Shown piece after piece: positions 18,027 through 27,437 of a DNA stretch of 64,000 nucleotides; position 1 is the first letter of the stretch; each line of letters opens with the position of its first letter. The translations under genes were made by a program, and so were the position numbers. The notes beneath the pieces are model-generated. The model did no database searches and was not told the origin of the DNA. It saw nothing but the letters and a program-made list of their open reading frames with translations. This stretch comes from Catenulispora yoronensis (GTDB lineage: Bacteria; Actinomycetota; Actinomycetes; Streptomycetales; Catenulisporaceae): positions 19,284-83,283 of the forward strand of contig NZ_BAAAQN010000056.1 in assembly GCF_039531695.1 (NCBI RefSeq). Reading direction: 5' to 3'.

Positions 18027-18117
18027 CCTCTTTATCGCACCTCTTTATCGCACCTCTTCCTGGTGCCTCTTTCTGGCACCTCTTCCCGGCGTCTCTTTCT
18101 GGCACCTCTTCCAGACC
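18027..18117. repeat. Seven-copy 13-bp minisatellite
   Basis: Seven consecutive 13-base units starting with two identical CCTCTTTATCGCA copies, then variants such as CCTCTTTCTGGCA. It fills the gap between the carrier protein and the NTF2-like gene. Like the 14-bp array at 8947, it has exactly seven units. Confidence 0.85.
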
Positions 18118-18152
18118 GCCGAGAACCCGACCGCGCTCACAAGGGAGCCGAC

Positions 18153-18575
18153 ATGTCCCGCACCAACAGCATCGCTCCGACGCCCCAGGACCAGGCCGCC
18201 GTGGCCGCCGTCCCGGGCCGGATCATCAAGGCCTGGGCGGACCACGACGCCGACGCCTTCGCCGAGACGTTCACCGAGGACGGCACGATGATCCTGCCCG
18301 GGCTGTACCGGGAGGGCCGGGAGGAGATCCGCTCCTTCATGGCCGCCGGGTTCCAGGGCCCGTTCAAGGGCACCCGGGTGACCGGGGCCCCGATCGGCGT
18401 GAAGTTCCTGACCGAGGACGCGGCCCTGGTGGTCACCGCGGGCGGCGTGCTGCACCCCGGTGACGAGAAGGTGTCCCACGAGCGGGCGATCCGCGCCTCG
18501 TGGCTGCTCGTCAAGCGGGACGGCCAGTGGCTGCTGACCGCGTATCAGAACAGCCCTGCGAACAGCGCCGCCTGA
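18153..18575 (+). CDS. SgcJ/EcaC-type NTF2-fold protein
   Basis: 140 residues, ATG after GGGAGCC. It has the SgcJ/EcaC layout: IIKAWADHDADAFAETFTEDGTMILP, GREEIRSFM, then WLLVKRDGQWLLTAYQNSP. SgcJ is an NTF2-like protein of the enediyne C-1027 pathway; relatives are common in aromatic and enediyne clusters, often with unclear chemistry. The stop codon lies in a 9-bp CGCCTGATC repeat (18569-18606) and a strong hairpin follows. Confidence 0.85.
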   Translation: MSRTNSIAPTPQDQAAVAAVPGRIIKAWADHDADAFAETFTEDGTMILPGLYREGREEIRSFMAAGFQGPFKGTRVTGAPIGVKFLTEDAALVVTAGGVLHPGDEKVSHERAIRASWLLVKRDGQWLLTAYQNSPANSAA

Positions 18576-18611
18576 TCCGCCTGATCCGCCTGATCGACCT
18601 GATCGGCGTTG

Positions 18612-18650
18612 GCCGAGCCGCCGGAGCGCGACCCGCTCCGGCGGCTCGGC
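18612..18650 (+). terminator. Hairpin terminator after the SgcJ-like gene
   Basis: GCCGAGCCGCCGGAGCG pairs with CGCTCCGGCGGCTCGGC (17 perfect base pairs, five-base loop), 36 bases after the stop. It separates this transcript from the flavoprotein operon, which has its own promoter element. Confidence 0.75.
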
Positions 18651-18694
18651 GTGTTCCGGAGTGCTCTGAACAGGGATGACAGTGCCACTTCGGC

Positions 18695-18713
18695 CCGCAA
18701 TCCAGGAGATGCC
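18695..18713 (+). promoter_or_regulatory. Cluster promoter element, site 2 (flavoprotein/SDR)
   Basis: CCGCAATCCAGGAGATGCC is a full match to the consensus, including the GGAGA run before GATGCC. It points to the flavoprotein gene, 142 bases before its ATG, and sits just after the hairpin at 18612-18650. Confidence 0.75.
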
Positions 18714-18855
18714 CGTCCCGGGCCCCGGGCCACATCGTGAAGCCCAGGGGCGAACGCGGCCACCGCCCGAGCCCGCTCGATCCCCACGCCCCGCCCGAAT
18801 CACCACCCGCCCGATTCCACACCCGACCGACCCGATCCCCCAGGAGGTGGGCGAG

Positions 18856-20289
18856 ATGCTCGACCAAGACCCCCGGCCGGCGTCCGACGGCGATCCGACC
18901 CGCGCCGTCGTGCTCGGCGGCAGCATCGCCGGGCTGTTCGCGGCCCGGGTGCTCGCCGAGGCCTACGACGAGGTCCTGGTCGTCGACCGGGACACCGTCA
19001 CCGGCGTCGACGGCCCGCGCCGCGGACGTCCGCAGGGCAAGCACATCAACGCCATGCACGTGCGCGGCCGGGTGGTGATGGAGGAGCTCTACCCCGGCAT
19101 CACCGACCAGCTCATCGCCGACGGCACCCCGTTCGGCGACTTCTCCGGCTCGGTGCGCTGGTACTTCCGCGGCCGCCCGGTCAAGCGCGCCGACATCGGC
19201 TACATCGCGGTGCCCGCCTCGGCGCCGCTGATGGAGCGCCGGATCCGCGAGCGCACCGCCGAGCTGCCGAACATCCGGTTCGTCGAGCGCTGCGACATCC
19301 TGGGACTGGAGGCCACCGCCGACCACGCCCGGGTGACCGGCGTGAAGGTGCAGCCGGCCGGCCGGGCCGGGGAGACGATCGCCGCCGACCTGGTGGTGGA
19401 CGCGACCGGGCGCGGATCGCGCACCCCGGTGTGGCTGGAGGAGATGGGCTACCCGCGGGTCGAGGAGGAGCGGACCAACATCGGGCTGGGCTACGTCACC
19501 CAGAACTACCGGATGACGGCCGACCCCTACGCGGGCGACCTGGCGATCATCCCGGTCGCCTCCCCCGACGTGCCGCGCGGCGCCATCTTCACCAAGACCG
19601 AGGGCGGCAAGACCCTGCTGACCGTCTACGGCATCCTCGGCGACCACCCGCCGACCGACCAGCAGGGCCTGTACGAGTTCGTCAAGGGCCTGCCGGTCCC
19701 GGACATCCACGAGGCGCTGAAGCACGCCGAGCCGCTGGACGAGCCGGTCGCCTTCCGCTTCCCCACCACCCAGCGCCGCCACTACGAGCGGATGGGCCGG
19801 TTCCCGGCCGGGCTGCTGGTGATCGGCGACGCGGTGTCCTGCTTCAACCCGGTCTACGCCCAGGGCATGACGGTCGCGGCGCTGTCCGCGCTGACGCTGC
19901 GCCACCACCTGCACTCCGGGGCGATGCCGGACTCCCTGCAGTACTTCCGCGACCTGGCGCGCGACGTCATCGACCCGCCGTGGGAGATGACGCGCACCGT
20001 GGACCTGGGTTTCCCCGGCGTCGAGGGCAAGCGGGACTTCAAGGTCCGGATGGGGCAGCGCTACCTGGCGATGGTCCAGGTCGCCGCCACCCGCGACGGC
20101 TCGGTGACGGCCGCCTACATGCGCGCGGCCGGGATGCTCGACCGTCCCGAGAGTCTGATGCGCCCGGGCATGGTGGTCCGGGTCCTGCTGAACGCACTGC
20201 GCGGCCCGGCCGGCCCGGCCGCCGTGCCCCCGGCCGTGGCGGAGGGCGCCGCCGCGCCGGCCCCGGCCCGCCTGACCGGCTCCCGGTGA
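18856..20289 (+). CDS. FAD-dependent monooxygenase/reductase
   Basis: 477 residues, ATG after AGGAGGTGG. The N-terminal Rossmann motif is VVLGGSIAGLFAARVLAEAYDEVLVVDRD (Gly-rich loop GGSIAG, terminal acidic Asp). The second FAD motif is PAGLLVIGDAVSCFNPVYAQGMTVAALSA. This layout matches the class A hydroxylase / geranylgeranyl-reductase superfamily acting on hydrophobic or carrier-bound substrates. It lies 27 bases before an SDR gene, so the two are co-transcribed. Its product is probably an intermediate of the cluster pathway. Confidence 0.85.
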   Translation: MLDQDPRPASDGDPTRAVVLGGSIAGLFAARVLAEAYDEVLVVDRDTVTGVDGPRRGRPQGKHINAMHVRGRVVMEELYPGITDQLIADGTPFGDFSGSVRWYFRGRPVKRADIGYIAVPASAPLMERRIRERTAELPNIRFVERCDILGLEATADHARVTGVKVQPAGRAGETIAADLVVDATGRGSRTPVWLEEMGYPRVEEERTNIGLGYVTQNYRMTADPYAGDLAIIPVASPDVPRGAIFTKTEGGKTLLTVYGILGDHPPTDQQGLYEFVKGLPVPDIHEALKHAEPLDEPVAFRFPTTQRRHYERMGRFPAGLLVIGDAVSCFNPVYAQGMTVAALSALTLRHHLHSGAMPDSLQYFRDLARDVIDPPWEMTRTVDLGFPGVEGKRDFKVRMGQRYLAMVQVAATRDGSVTAAYMRAAGMLDRPESLMRPGMVVRVLLNALRGPAGPAAVPPAVAEGAAAPAPARLTGSR

Positions 20290-20316
20290 CGAGCGAGAGT
20301 GAGAGGACGAGATCCC

Positions 20317-21120
20317 ATGACCGAGGCCGCCGTGACGACTCCGGGACTGCTGAAGGACAAGGTGGTGCTGATCTCCGGCGTCGGGCCGGGACTGGGCCGC
20401 GAGATCGCGGTCCGAGCCGCGACGGCGGGCGCCGACGTGGTACTGGCGGCCCGCACCGAGACCACGCTGAAGACGGTCGCCGCCGAGGTCGAGGCCACCG
20501 GCCGCCGCGCCCTGGCCGTCCCGACCGACATCACCGACGACACCGCGCGCCGCGCCCTGGCCGACCTCGCGGTCGAGGCCTTCGGCCGCCTGGACGTCCT
20601 GGTCGCCAACGCCTTCGCGGTCCCCGCCATGACCGACCTGACCACCCTCGACCTCGACGCACTCCGCACCGCCCTGGAAACCGACGTCTTCGCCACCCTC
20701 CGCCTGGTCCAACTCCTGGCCCCGGCCCTGGCCGACCACCACGGCTCGATCGTGATGATCAGCTCCGGCGTGGTCCACCACTCCCGCCCGAACTTCGGCG
20801 CGTACAAGATGTCGAAATCAGCCCTCCGTTCGCTGGGCAGCAGCCTGGCCACCGAACTCGGCCCGCGCGGAGTGCGCGTGAACACGGTCGTGCCGAACTA
20901 CATCTGGACCGACGCCCTGAAGGGCTGGTTCCAGTATCAGGCCACTGAGCGAGGCGTGCCGCTGGAGCAGATCTATGCCGAGACCGCGGCGGACTTCGAC
21001 CTGCGGCGGCTGCCGGAACCGGGCGAGGTCGCCAACGCGGCGCTGTTCCTGGCCTCGGACCTGGCCGGGGCGATCACGGGGCAGAGCTTGAACGTGGACG
21101 CGGGGGAATTCCACAGTTGA
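20317..21120 (+). CDS. Short-chain dehydrogenase/reductase
   Basis: 267 residues. LISGVGPGLGREIAVRA is a slightly unusual Gly-rich cofactor motif, VANAFAVPAM replaces the usual NNAG, and FGAYKMSKSALRSLGSSLA holds the catalytic Tyr/Lys. The end, LASDLAGAITGQSLNVDAGEF, is typical of reductases such as FabG-like enzymes. It follows the flavoprotein with a 27-base gap, so the pair likely performs consecutive redox steps. Confidence 0.87.
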   Translation: MTEAAVTTPGLLKDKVVLISGVGPGLGREIAVRAATAGADVVLAARTETTLKTVAAEVEATGRRALAVPTDITDDTARRALADLAVEAFGRLDVLVANAFAVPAMTDLTTLDLDALRTALETDVFATLRLVQLLAPALADHHGSIVMISSGVVHHSRPNFGAYKMSKSALRSLGSSLATELGPRGVRVNTVVPNYIWTDALKGWFQYQATERGVPLEQIYAETAADFDLRRLPEPGEVANAALFLASDLAGAITGQSLNVDAGEFHS

Positions 21121-21186
21121 GGGTGGGGGCCCAGCTCGGCTCAGGCTGGATTGGCCCAGCACGGCCCAGATCAGCTCGCCTTAGGT

Positions 21187-22010
<824 letters not shown>

Positions 22011-22224
22011 TTGGGTTGGCTTGGTTCGCGCCCGATCGGCCAAGTTCGAGTCGGCTCGGATCGGGCTGGCTCAAGTCGAGGTCGGCGGCTCGGAATCGGC
22101 TGGCTCGGCTCGGGTCGGCTGATTTCAACTCAGCTCAACTCAGCTCAACTCGATCTGCGAATGCGAATGCGAATGCAGGTGCTCGGCGGCGGTACGTGCG
22201 AAACTGCGCGCCGCCGCCGGCGCT

Positions 22225-23496
22225 TCAGCGGCTCTCGTCTTCCTCCGCGTGCCCCTCGCCGCCGAGCCGTGCCGCCTGCGCCAGCAAATAGCGGCGCTCG
22301 GGGACGCTGTCGGTCCGTTCGGCGGCCAGGCGGTAGCAGGCGGTCGCCGCCTCCATGTCGCCGGCCATCTCCAGCAAGTGCGCGCGGACTGCGTCGAGGC
22401 GGTGGTGTTCGGTCATGCGGCTGTCGTCGTTGAGGGATTCCAGGAGGCGGAGGCCTTCGTGGGGGCCTTTGGCCATCGCCAGGGCGACGGCTCGGTTCAG
22501 GGTCACCATCGGGTTGGGGGCGAGGCGTTCCAGGACGCCGTAGAGGGCGAGTACCTGGGGCCAGTCGGTGTCGTCGCCGCTGGTGGCTTCGGCGTGGAGG
22601 GCGGCGATGGCGGCCTGGACCTGGTAGGGGCCTACTTGGGAGCGGCCCAGGGCTTCGGTGACCAGGGCGAGGCCCTCTTGGACGTAGTCCTGGTTCCACT
22701 GCGTGCGGTCCTGGTCGGCCATGGGGACCAGGGTGCCGTCGGGGAGGGTTCGGGCCGGGCGGCGGGCGTCGGTGAGGAGCATCAGGGCCAGCAGGCCCTC
22801 GGCCTCGCCGTCGGTGCCGAGGAGGCGGCAGGCCTGGCGGGTCAGGCGGATGGCCTCGGTGGTCAGGTCGGCGCGGAGGAGGTCCGGGCCGGAGGTCGCG
22901 GTGTAGCCCTCGTTGAAGATCAGGTACAGCACGTGCAGGACCGCGCTGAGGCGCTCGGCGCGTTCCTCCTCCGGCGGGGGGCGGAAGGTCAGGCCGGCCG
23001 CCTTGACCGTCTGCTTGGCGCGGGTGATGCGGCGGGCCATGGCCGTCTCGCTGACGAGGAACGCCCGGGCGATCTCGCCGGTGGTCAGGCCGCCGACGGC
23101 GCGCAGCGTCAGCGCCATCTGCGACGGCGGGCTCAGCGCCGGGTGGCAGCACAGGAACAGCAGGGTCAGGGTGTCGTCGTCGCTGCCCGGGACCTCGTCC
23201 GCGGGCGGGGCCAGGTGCTCGTCGACCGGGGTGAGCGCGGCGACCGTGGCCTCGCGGTGCCGGCGCGCCTGGTCGCTGCGCCAGCCGTCGGTGAGGCGGC
23301 GCGTGGCGACGGTGAGCAGCCAGCCGTAGGGGTTGTCCGGGACGCCGTCGGCCGGCCACTGCGTGGCGGCGCTGATCAGCGCTTCCTGGACGGCGTCCTC
23401 ACAGGCGTCGAACTGGCCGTGCCGCCTGGTCAGCGTCGCCAGCACCCGCGGCGCTGCTTGGCGCAGAAGATCCTCCAAGCGCGCTTCCGGACTCAC
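22225..23496 (-). CDS. ECF-type sigma factor with long C-terminal extension (ECF42-like)
   Basis: 423 residues from a GTG at 23496. Region 2 (DACEDAVQEALISAATQWP, then NPYGWLLTVATRRLTDGWR) and region 4 (QMALTLRAVGGLTTGEIARAFLVSETAMARRITRAKQ) are clear. A roughly 220-residue C-terminal domain with repeat-like helices (GYTATSGPDLLRADLTTEAIRL, YQVQAAIAALHAEA, PMVTLNRAVALAMAKG) defines the ECF42 group. ECF42 factors usually sit beside DGPF/YCII proteins; the only such gene here is at 59571. The gene abuts the repeat array downstream. Confidence 0.9.
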   Translation of the reverse strand: MSPEARLEDLLRQAAPRVLATLTRRHGQFDACEDAVQEALISAATQWPADGVPDNPYGWLLTVATRRLTDGWRSDQARRHREATVAALTPVDEHLAPPADEVPGSDDDTLTLLFLCCHPALSPPSQMALTLRAVGGLTTGEIARAFLVSETAMARRITRAKQTVKAAGLTFRPPPEEERAERLSAVLHVLYLIFNEGYTATSGPDLLRADLTTEAIRLTRQACRLLGTDGEAEGLLALMLLTDARRPARTLPDGTLVPMADQDRTQWNQDYVQEGLALVTEALGRSQVGPYQVQAAIAALHAEATSGDDTDWPQVLALYGVLERLAPNPMVTLNRAVALAMAKGPHEGLRLLESLNDDSRMTEHHRLDAVRAHLLEMAGDMEAATACYRLAAERTDSVPERRYLLAQAARLGGEGHAEEDESR

Positions 23497-23509
23497 GCGG
23501 TCATCGTAG

Positions 23510-23528
23510 CGGCAACCAGTACGATGCC
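23510..23528 (+). promoter_or_regulatory. Cluster promoter element, site 3 (hypothetical at 23585)
   Basis: CGGCAACCAGTACGATGCC matches the consensus at 11 of 12 positions, points at the gene at 23585 and ends 56 bases before its start. It also lies immediately upstream of the divergent sigma factor start. Confidence 0.65.
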
Positions 23529-23584
23529 TGTCGCTGACATCCCGTGGTGTCGGCGACGGACTCGCCGGAGAACGGAGCCGAACC

Positions 23585-24235
23585 GTGCCCGCACCACTCG
23601 ACGTCATCATCAGGAAGCACGTCGCTCCGATGGCGAAACAGGAGGGCGTCCCGCGCAAGGGACGCTACTTCCGGCTGGAGGGCGAGCACGGGCACACGCT
23701 GCTCTATTTCGACACGTTCAACCTCTACCAGACGGAGCTCTGCTTCGAGGTCGGCTTCGCGCTGCTGCCGCTGACCTACTGGGACTTCACGTGCCAGCTC
23801 TACGAAGGCGGTGGAGCGCCCACCATACCGGGCCGGGAAAGCATCTTCCTGTACTCCTGGCTCATGCCGCCGGACGAATGGTCCTACCGCCCCGCCGAGA
23901 AACCCCCTTACACCTTCCGCCGACGGTGGAGCCTCAACGACCTCGGCGACCTCGATTCCCTCGGCGCGGCCCTCGCGCAACGCGTGCAGGAAGAAGCGTT
24001 CCCCCGCATGCGCCAGCTTCTGGACCTGGAGTTCGCGCTGGCCGAGCTCAGGACGCCGACCTTCGCGACTCAGCTGGCCCTGGCATCCGACGCGGCGCGC
24101 GAACTCGTGCTGATGCTGGACACGCTCGATCCGGAACGGGTCGAGGAACTGCTCGCCGATCCGGTTCAGCCGCGGAACGCCCTCTTCGAGGGCTGGGTGC
24201 GGGAACGAGTCGCCCGGCGCACAGCCGAACGGTGA
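23585..24235 (+). CDS. Hypothetical protein, DUF4304-like
   Basis: 216 residues from a GTG. The N-terminus (LDVIIRKHVAPMAKQEG, KGRYFRLEGEHGHTLLYFD) resembles DUF4304-type proteins, small cytoplasmic proteins of unknown function, but the match is weak. No signal peptide or membrane segment is seen. A promoter element shared with the cluster lies at the usual distance, which argues that it belongs to the pathway or its self-protection. No catalytic motif is recognisable. Confidence 0.6.
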   Translation: MPAPLDVIIRKHVAPMAKQEGVPRKGRYFRLEGEHGHTLLYFDTFNLYQTELCFEVGFALLPLTYWDFTCQLYEGGGAPTIPGRESIFLYSWLMPPDEWSYRPAEKPPYTFRRRWSLNDLGDLDSLGAALAQRVQEEAFPRMRQLLDLEFALAELRTPTFATQLALASDAARELVLMLDTLDPERVEELLADPVQPRNALFEGWVRERVARRTAER

Positions 24236-24320
24236 CCTGTCCGGCGCACGGCCGAACATATCACCGTCCAGCGCACGGCCGGACAGGTCACCGTTCAGCG
24301 CATAGCAGCGCAGCCACCCC

Positions 24321-25640
24321 CTACCGCGCCGCCCACCGCTTCGCAGTCTCCGTGTTGTAGTCATCCAGCCGCCGCTGCGCCGCGACCGTCGCCTGCGCGA
24401 ACCGCCGCGCCGGATCGGCGCCCTGCTCCAGCACGTCCGTCATGGCCTGGACCAGGTCGGCGTGCATCCCGGCCAGCTCCCCCACCAGCGCTCCGGTCGC
24501 CGCCGCCGACCCGTCCGAGGCGGCGAGCTGCCGCGGCGCCGTCAGGTGGTGCGGCTTCTCGGCGAACCAGCCCTCTGCCTCCAGCAGCCGGTGCGAGCCG
24601 TGCGTCACCGGAATGAAGCGGCTCGACTTGTGCCACACGGCGGCGTTCTCCGGATTCAGCAGATATTGCAGGAACGCCAGGGCCCCGTCCTCCACCTCCG
24701 GCGACAGCCCGGCGGCCAGCCACAGGGAGTCGCCGCCCAGGACGTCACCGGAATACGGCACGGCGCCGTTGCGCGGCAGACGGTCCGTAACGACCTCGAT
24801 CCCGGCCTCCGTCCCGGCCGCCACCAGCCGCTCGGCCATCACCGAGGAGTTGAGGAGGAAGGGCACCCGCCCCTCGATGAAGGCGTCGAACGTCCCGGCC
24901 CAGTCCTGCGCCACGCCGGTATGCAGATACTGGCCCTCCTTATGCAGCCGCTGCCACCACGTGATCCATGCCAGAAGCTCCTCAGAGGCCAGATCCACCG
25001 TCTGGGCCCGGCCGGCCCGGCCGTTGGCGTGGTCGACCAGCAGACCACCCTGTTGGGCCGCGTAGTGCTGGAAGAACCAGCCGTCGATCGCCCACGCGAC
25101 GCCGTGCGAGGCCCCCTGCGAGGCACTCCCCGACAGAACCACCCGGCACGCGGCCTCCAGCCCCTCCCAGTCCTGCGGCACCTCCGTGATCCCGGCTTCC
25201 CGCAGCATCGTCATATTCGCGTACAGCAAGCCCGTGGACACGCTGAACGGCAGCGACACCAATTCACCGTCATAGCTGTAGTAACGGCGCGCCGTCTCGA
25301 CGAAGTCGTCGAGAACCACCGGCTCACCAAGGATCTCCTGACGTCCCGCGACCGCCCGCTCCACCGGAGTGAACAGCGGCCCGCCGGCCGCGGCCACCGC
25401 GTCGCGGGCGCGCTGGGTCTCGGTGAAGAAGACGTCGACGAGCGCCGGGACGCGGCCCTGGTCCAGGATCCTGATGAACTCGTCGCGCCCGGTCCAGTAC
25501 CGGTACGTGGAGATCCGGACCTCGTAGCCGGGATGCGCCGCGCCGAACTCGGCGGCCCGCCGCCGGATCGGGTCCAGGAACCCCTCGAAGGGGTGGTCGG
25601 CGAGCAGGATCTCGACGACGGTCCGCTGGTCGCCGCCCAC
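24321..25640 (-). CDS. ABC-type solute-binding-like protein lacking a signal peptide
   Basis: 439 residues from a GTG at 25640, two bases after the stop of the methyltransferase gene. The body is a clear family 1 extracellular sugar-binding fold: LVSLPFSVSTGLLYANMTMLREAG, WFFQHYAAQQGG, ALAFLQYLLNPENAAVWHKSSRFIPV. However, the fold begins within a few residues of the start (VVEILLADHPFEGFLD), and there is no lipobox or hydrophobic leader. It should stay in the cytoplasm. No permease or ATPase is nearby. Translational coupling to the methyltransferase suggests a joint role, perhaps holding its substrate. Confidence 0.8.
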   Translation of the reverse strand: MGGDQRTVVEILLADHPFEGFLDPIRRRAAEFGAAHPGYEVRISTYRYWTGRDEFIRILDQGRVPALVDVFFTETQRARDAVAAAGGPLFTPVERAVAGRQEILGEPVVLDDFVETARRYYSYDGELVSLPFSVSTGLLYANMTMLREAGITEVPQDWEGLEAACRVVLSGSASQGASHGVAWAIDGWFFQHYAAQQGGLLVDHANGRAGRAQTVDLASEELLAWITWWQRLHKEGQYLHTGVAQDWAGTFDAFIEGRVPFLLNSSVMAERLVAAGTEAGIEVVTDRLPRNGAVPYSGDVLGGDSLWLAAGLSPEVEDGALAFLQYLLNPENAAVWHKSSRFIPVTHGSHRLLEAEGWFAEKPHHLTAPRQLAASDGSAAATGALVGELAGMHADLVQAMTDVLEQGADPARRFAQATVAAQRRLDDYNTETAKRWAAR

Positions 25641-25642
25641 GG

Positions 25643-27226
25643 TCAGCCGTCCCGCTTCGCGGTGAGGAACACGAAGGTGCCCGGCCCGGACTCCTCGACG
25701 ACGCGCAGCCCGGCGGCCGCCAGCCAGTCCCGGATCGCCCGCGGCTCGAACAGCACGTAGCCCTCGGGGCTGGCCGGGAAGATGTGCGAGCGTTGGAAGT
25801 ACCGGTAGACCGGATCGTCGGCCCAGCGGAAGGTCATCAGGGTCAGGACGCCACCGGGCCGCAGGCAGCGGCCGATCTCGGCGAGGGCCAGCGCCGGGTC
25901 CGGCATCGCCTGCAGCGCGTTCCAGCAGTTGACGGCGGTCAGGCTGCCGTCGGCGACCGGCAGCTCCAGCGCGCTGGCCCGGACCGCGGCCACCCGCGGC
26001 AGGCGGCCGCGCAGCCAGTGGAGCATGGCGTCGTTGAGGTCCAGGGCGATGACCCGCCCGGTGCCGACGGTGTCGGCGACCACCCAGGTCCAGCGGCCGG
26101 CGCCGGCCGCGAGGTCCAGGATCGGGCCGTCGGAGCGGGCTGCGGCGGCAGCGCGCAGGCGGTCGGCGATGTAGGAGTCCTCGATGGCCGGGGTGATGCT
26201 GCCGTCCCAGTTGCGGCCCATGATGCGCAGGAAGGCCGGGCGCAGGCCGATTTCGTAGTGGTGGCCGACGGTGCTCACCACGGCGGCGTTCTGGAGGACG
26301 TCGGCCTCGACATCCTCGGCGGCGTCGCTGACGCCGGCGCCGGAGCGTTCGCGGCGGGACAGGTCGAGGATGCCGCCGGCGGCGACCGGGTAGAACGTCG
26401 AGCAGGCCGCGCAACGTGCGCCCCGCTTCTCGAACGTCAGTGTGCTGCCGCAGGACGTGCAGCGCAGGGTGGCTTCGTGGTCGGCGAAGACGGTGCCGTC
26501 GACGGCGCCCGCCGGCTCGTGCGGGGCCGCCCAGTACGGACTGTCGTCGACGACCGCGGTGGGCATACCGTTGGCGACCGCCCACAGCGCCTTGGCCCCG
26601 GCGTAGGCCCACACCGAGCGGGTGTCGCCGTCCCAGGTCGCGGTGATCTGCTCCGGCGTCAGGGTCCTGATCCAGGCCCGGTCGAACTCGCGCTCCTGCT
26701 CGTCGATGTCCCAGTCGAAGGGCGAGGGCCAGGACCGGCCCAGATCCGGGTCGAGATGGTCGAGCCGGGTCAGGCCGCGGTCCAGCCGGGTCCGGTCGTC
26801 GGGGTCCAGGGGCAGGCGGCCGAACGCGGACCAGATCCGGGCGCGCTCGTCCGGGAAGTGGGCCAGCAGGTAGATCAGCGCCAGGGTCAGCGGCTCGATC
26901 TCGGTGGTCCGCCGCACCTCGTCCAGGAACGCGTCCAGGCCCTGGCGCACCGCCGTGGCGACCGGTCCGCCGAGCACCGGGTACTCGGACTCGGCCAGCA
27001 GGCCGAGCAGGATCGCCAGGTAGCCGCGGCGCTCCGGATCGGCGCCGTCCCAGACGGACAGCAGCTCGGGGACGGCTTCGCGGGCCCGCCCCGGATCGGT
27101 CAGCGCGCCGTCGCTCCAGAAGGCCGCGACCAGGCGGTCGAACGCCCCGGCCAGCGCTTCGGAGTCGGCTTCACGGAAGGCGGTCAGCGGTCCGGCGGCG
27201 GTGGCCGGGTCGGCGTGCGGGGCCAT
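25643..27226 (-). CDS. Class I methyltransferase with N-terminal helical domain and zinc ribbon
   Basis: 527 residues, ATG at 27226 after GAGAGG. Residues 1-230 are helical and unassigned. A four-Cys ribbon follows near residues 265-285 (CTSCG ... CAAC). The C-terminal half is a SAM-dependent methyltransferase: ILDLAAGAGRWTWVVAD as motif I, VIALDLNDAMLHW, and LRPGGVLTLMTFR. The zinc-ribbon plus methyltransferase layout is reminiscent of RlmA-like or UbiE-like fusions, but the long N-terminus is unfamiliar. A near-perfect copy of the cluster promoter element lies 55 bases upstream. It is coupled to the solute-binding-like protein. Confidence 0.8.
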   Translation of the reverse strand: MAPHADPATAAGPLTAFREADSEALAGAFDRLVAAFWSDGALTDPGRAREAVPELLSVWDGADPERRGYLAILLGLLAESEYPVLGGPVATAVRQGLDAFLDEVRRTTEIEPLTLALIYLLAHFPDERARIWSAFGRLPLDPDDRTRLDRGLTRLDHLDPDLGRSWPSPFDWDIDEQEREFDRAWIRTLTPEQITATWDGDTRSVWAYAGAKALWAVANGMPTAVVDDSPYWAAPHEPAGAVDGTVFADHEATLRCTSCGSTLTFEKRGARCAACSTFYPVAAGGILDLSRRERSGAGVSDAAEDVEADVLQNAAVVSTVGHHYEIGLRPAFLRIMGRNWDGSITPAIEDSYIADRLRAAAAARSDGPILDLAAGAGRWTWVVADTVGTGRVIALDLNDAMLHWLRGRLPRVAAVRASALELPVADGSLTAVNCWNALQAMPDPALALAEIGRCLRPGGVLTLMTFRWADDPVYRYFQRSHIFPASPEGYVLFEPRAIRDWLAAAGLRVVEESGPGTFVFLTAKRDG

Positions 27227-27281
27227 GGCGAATCCTCTCTTCGACAGGTCTGCCTTCACGATCGCGGGGCGGGAAGCGGGC

Positions 27282-27300
27282 GGCATCTTCGGGGATGCCG
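27282..27300. promoter_or_regulatory. Cluster promoter element, site 4 (palindromic, divergent promoters)
   Basis: On the minus strand it reads CGGCATCCCCGAAGATGCC. With one more base it is a near-perfect palindrome (CGGCATC, six bases, GATGCCG), so it could serve both the methyltransferase (55 bases away) and the molybdoenzyme gene (137 bases away). Confidence 0.7.
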
Positions 27301-27366
27301 GATCGGTTCTCAGGGTCCGCACATGGCGAGTGGGGGGCCGGACGGGGCGTTGCTAGCGTCCCGGCT

Positions 27367-27416
27367 GGACCCATGAACCCGTGAACCCACGAACCCGTGA
27401 ACCGCGAACTCGTGAC
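27367..27416. repeat. Degenerate GAACCCGT repeat before the molybdoenzyme gene
   Basis: About five imperfect 9-base units of the GTGAACCCA/CGAACCCGT type in the leader of the gene at 27438. The possible upstream ATG within it would only add repeat-encoded residues, so it was not used as the start. Confidence 0.65.
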
Positions 27417-27437
27417 TTCCTGACCTCGGGAGCGAGC

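Noticed and set aside
24321..26612. An N-terminal extension of the solute-binding-like protein that could supply a leader
   Set aside because: The open frame extends 5' only as the shadow of the methyltransferase gene; its residues are Arg/Pro/Gly-rich and contain no signal peptide.
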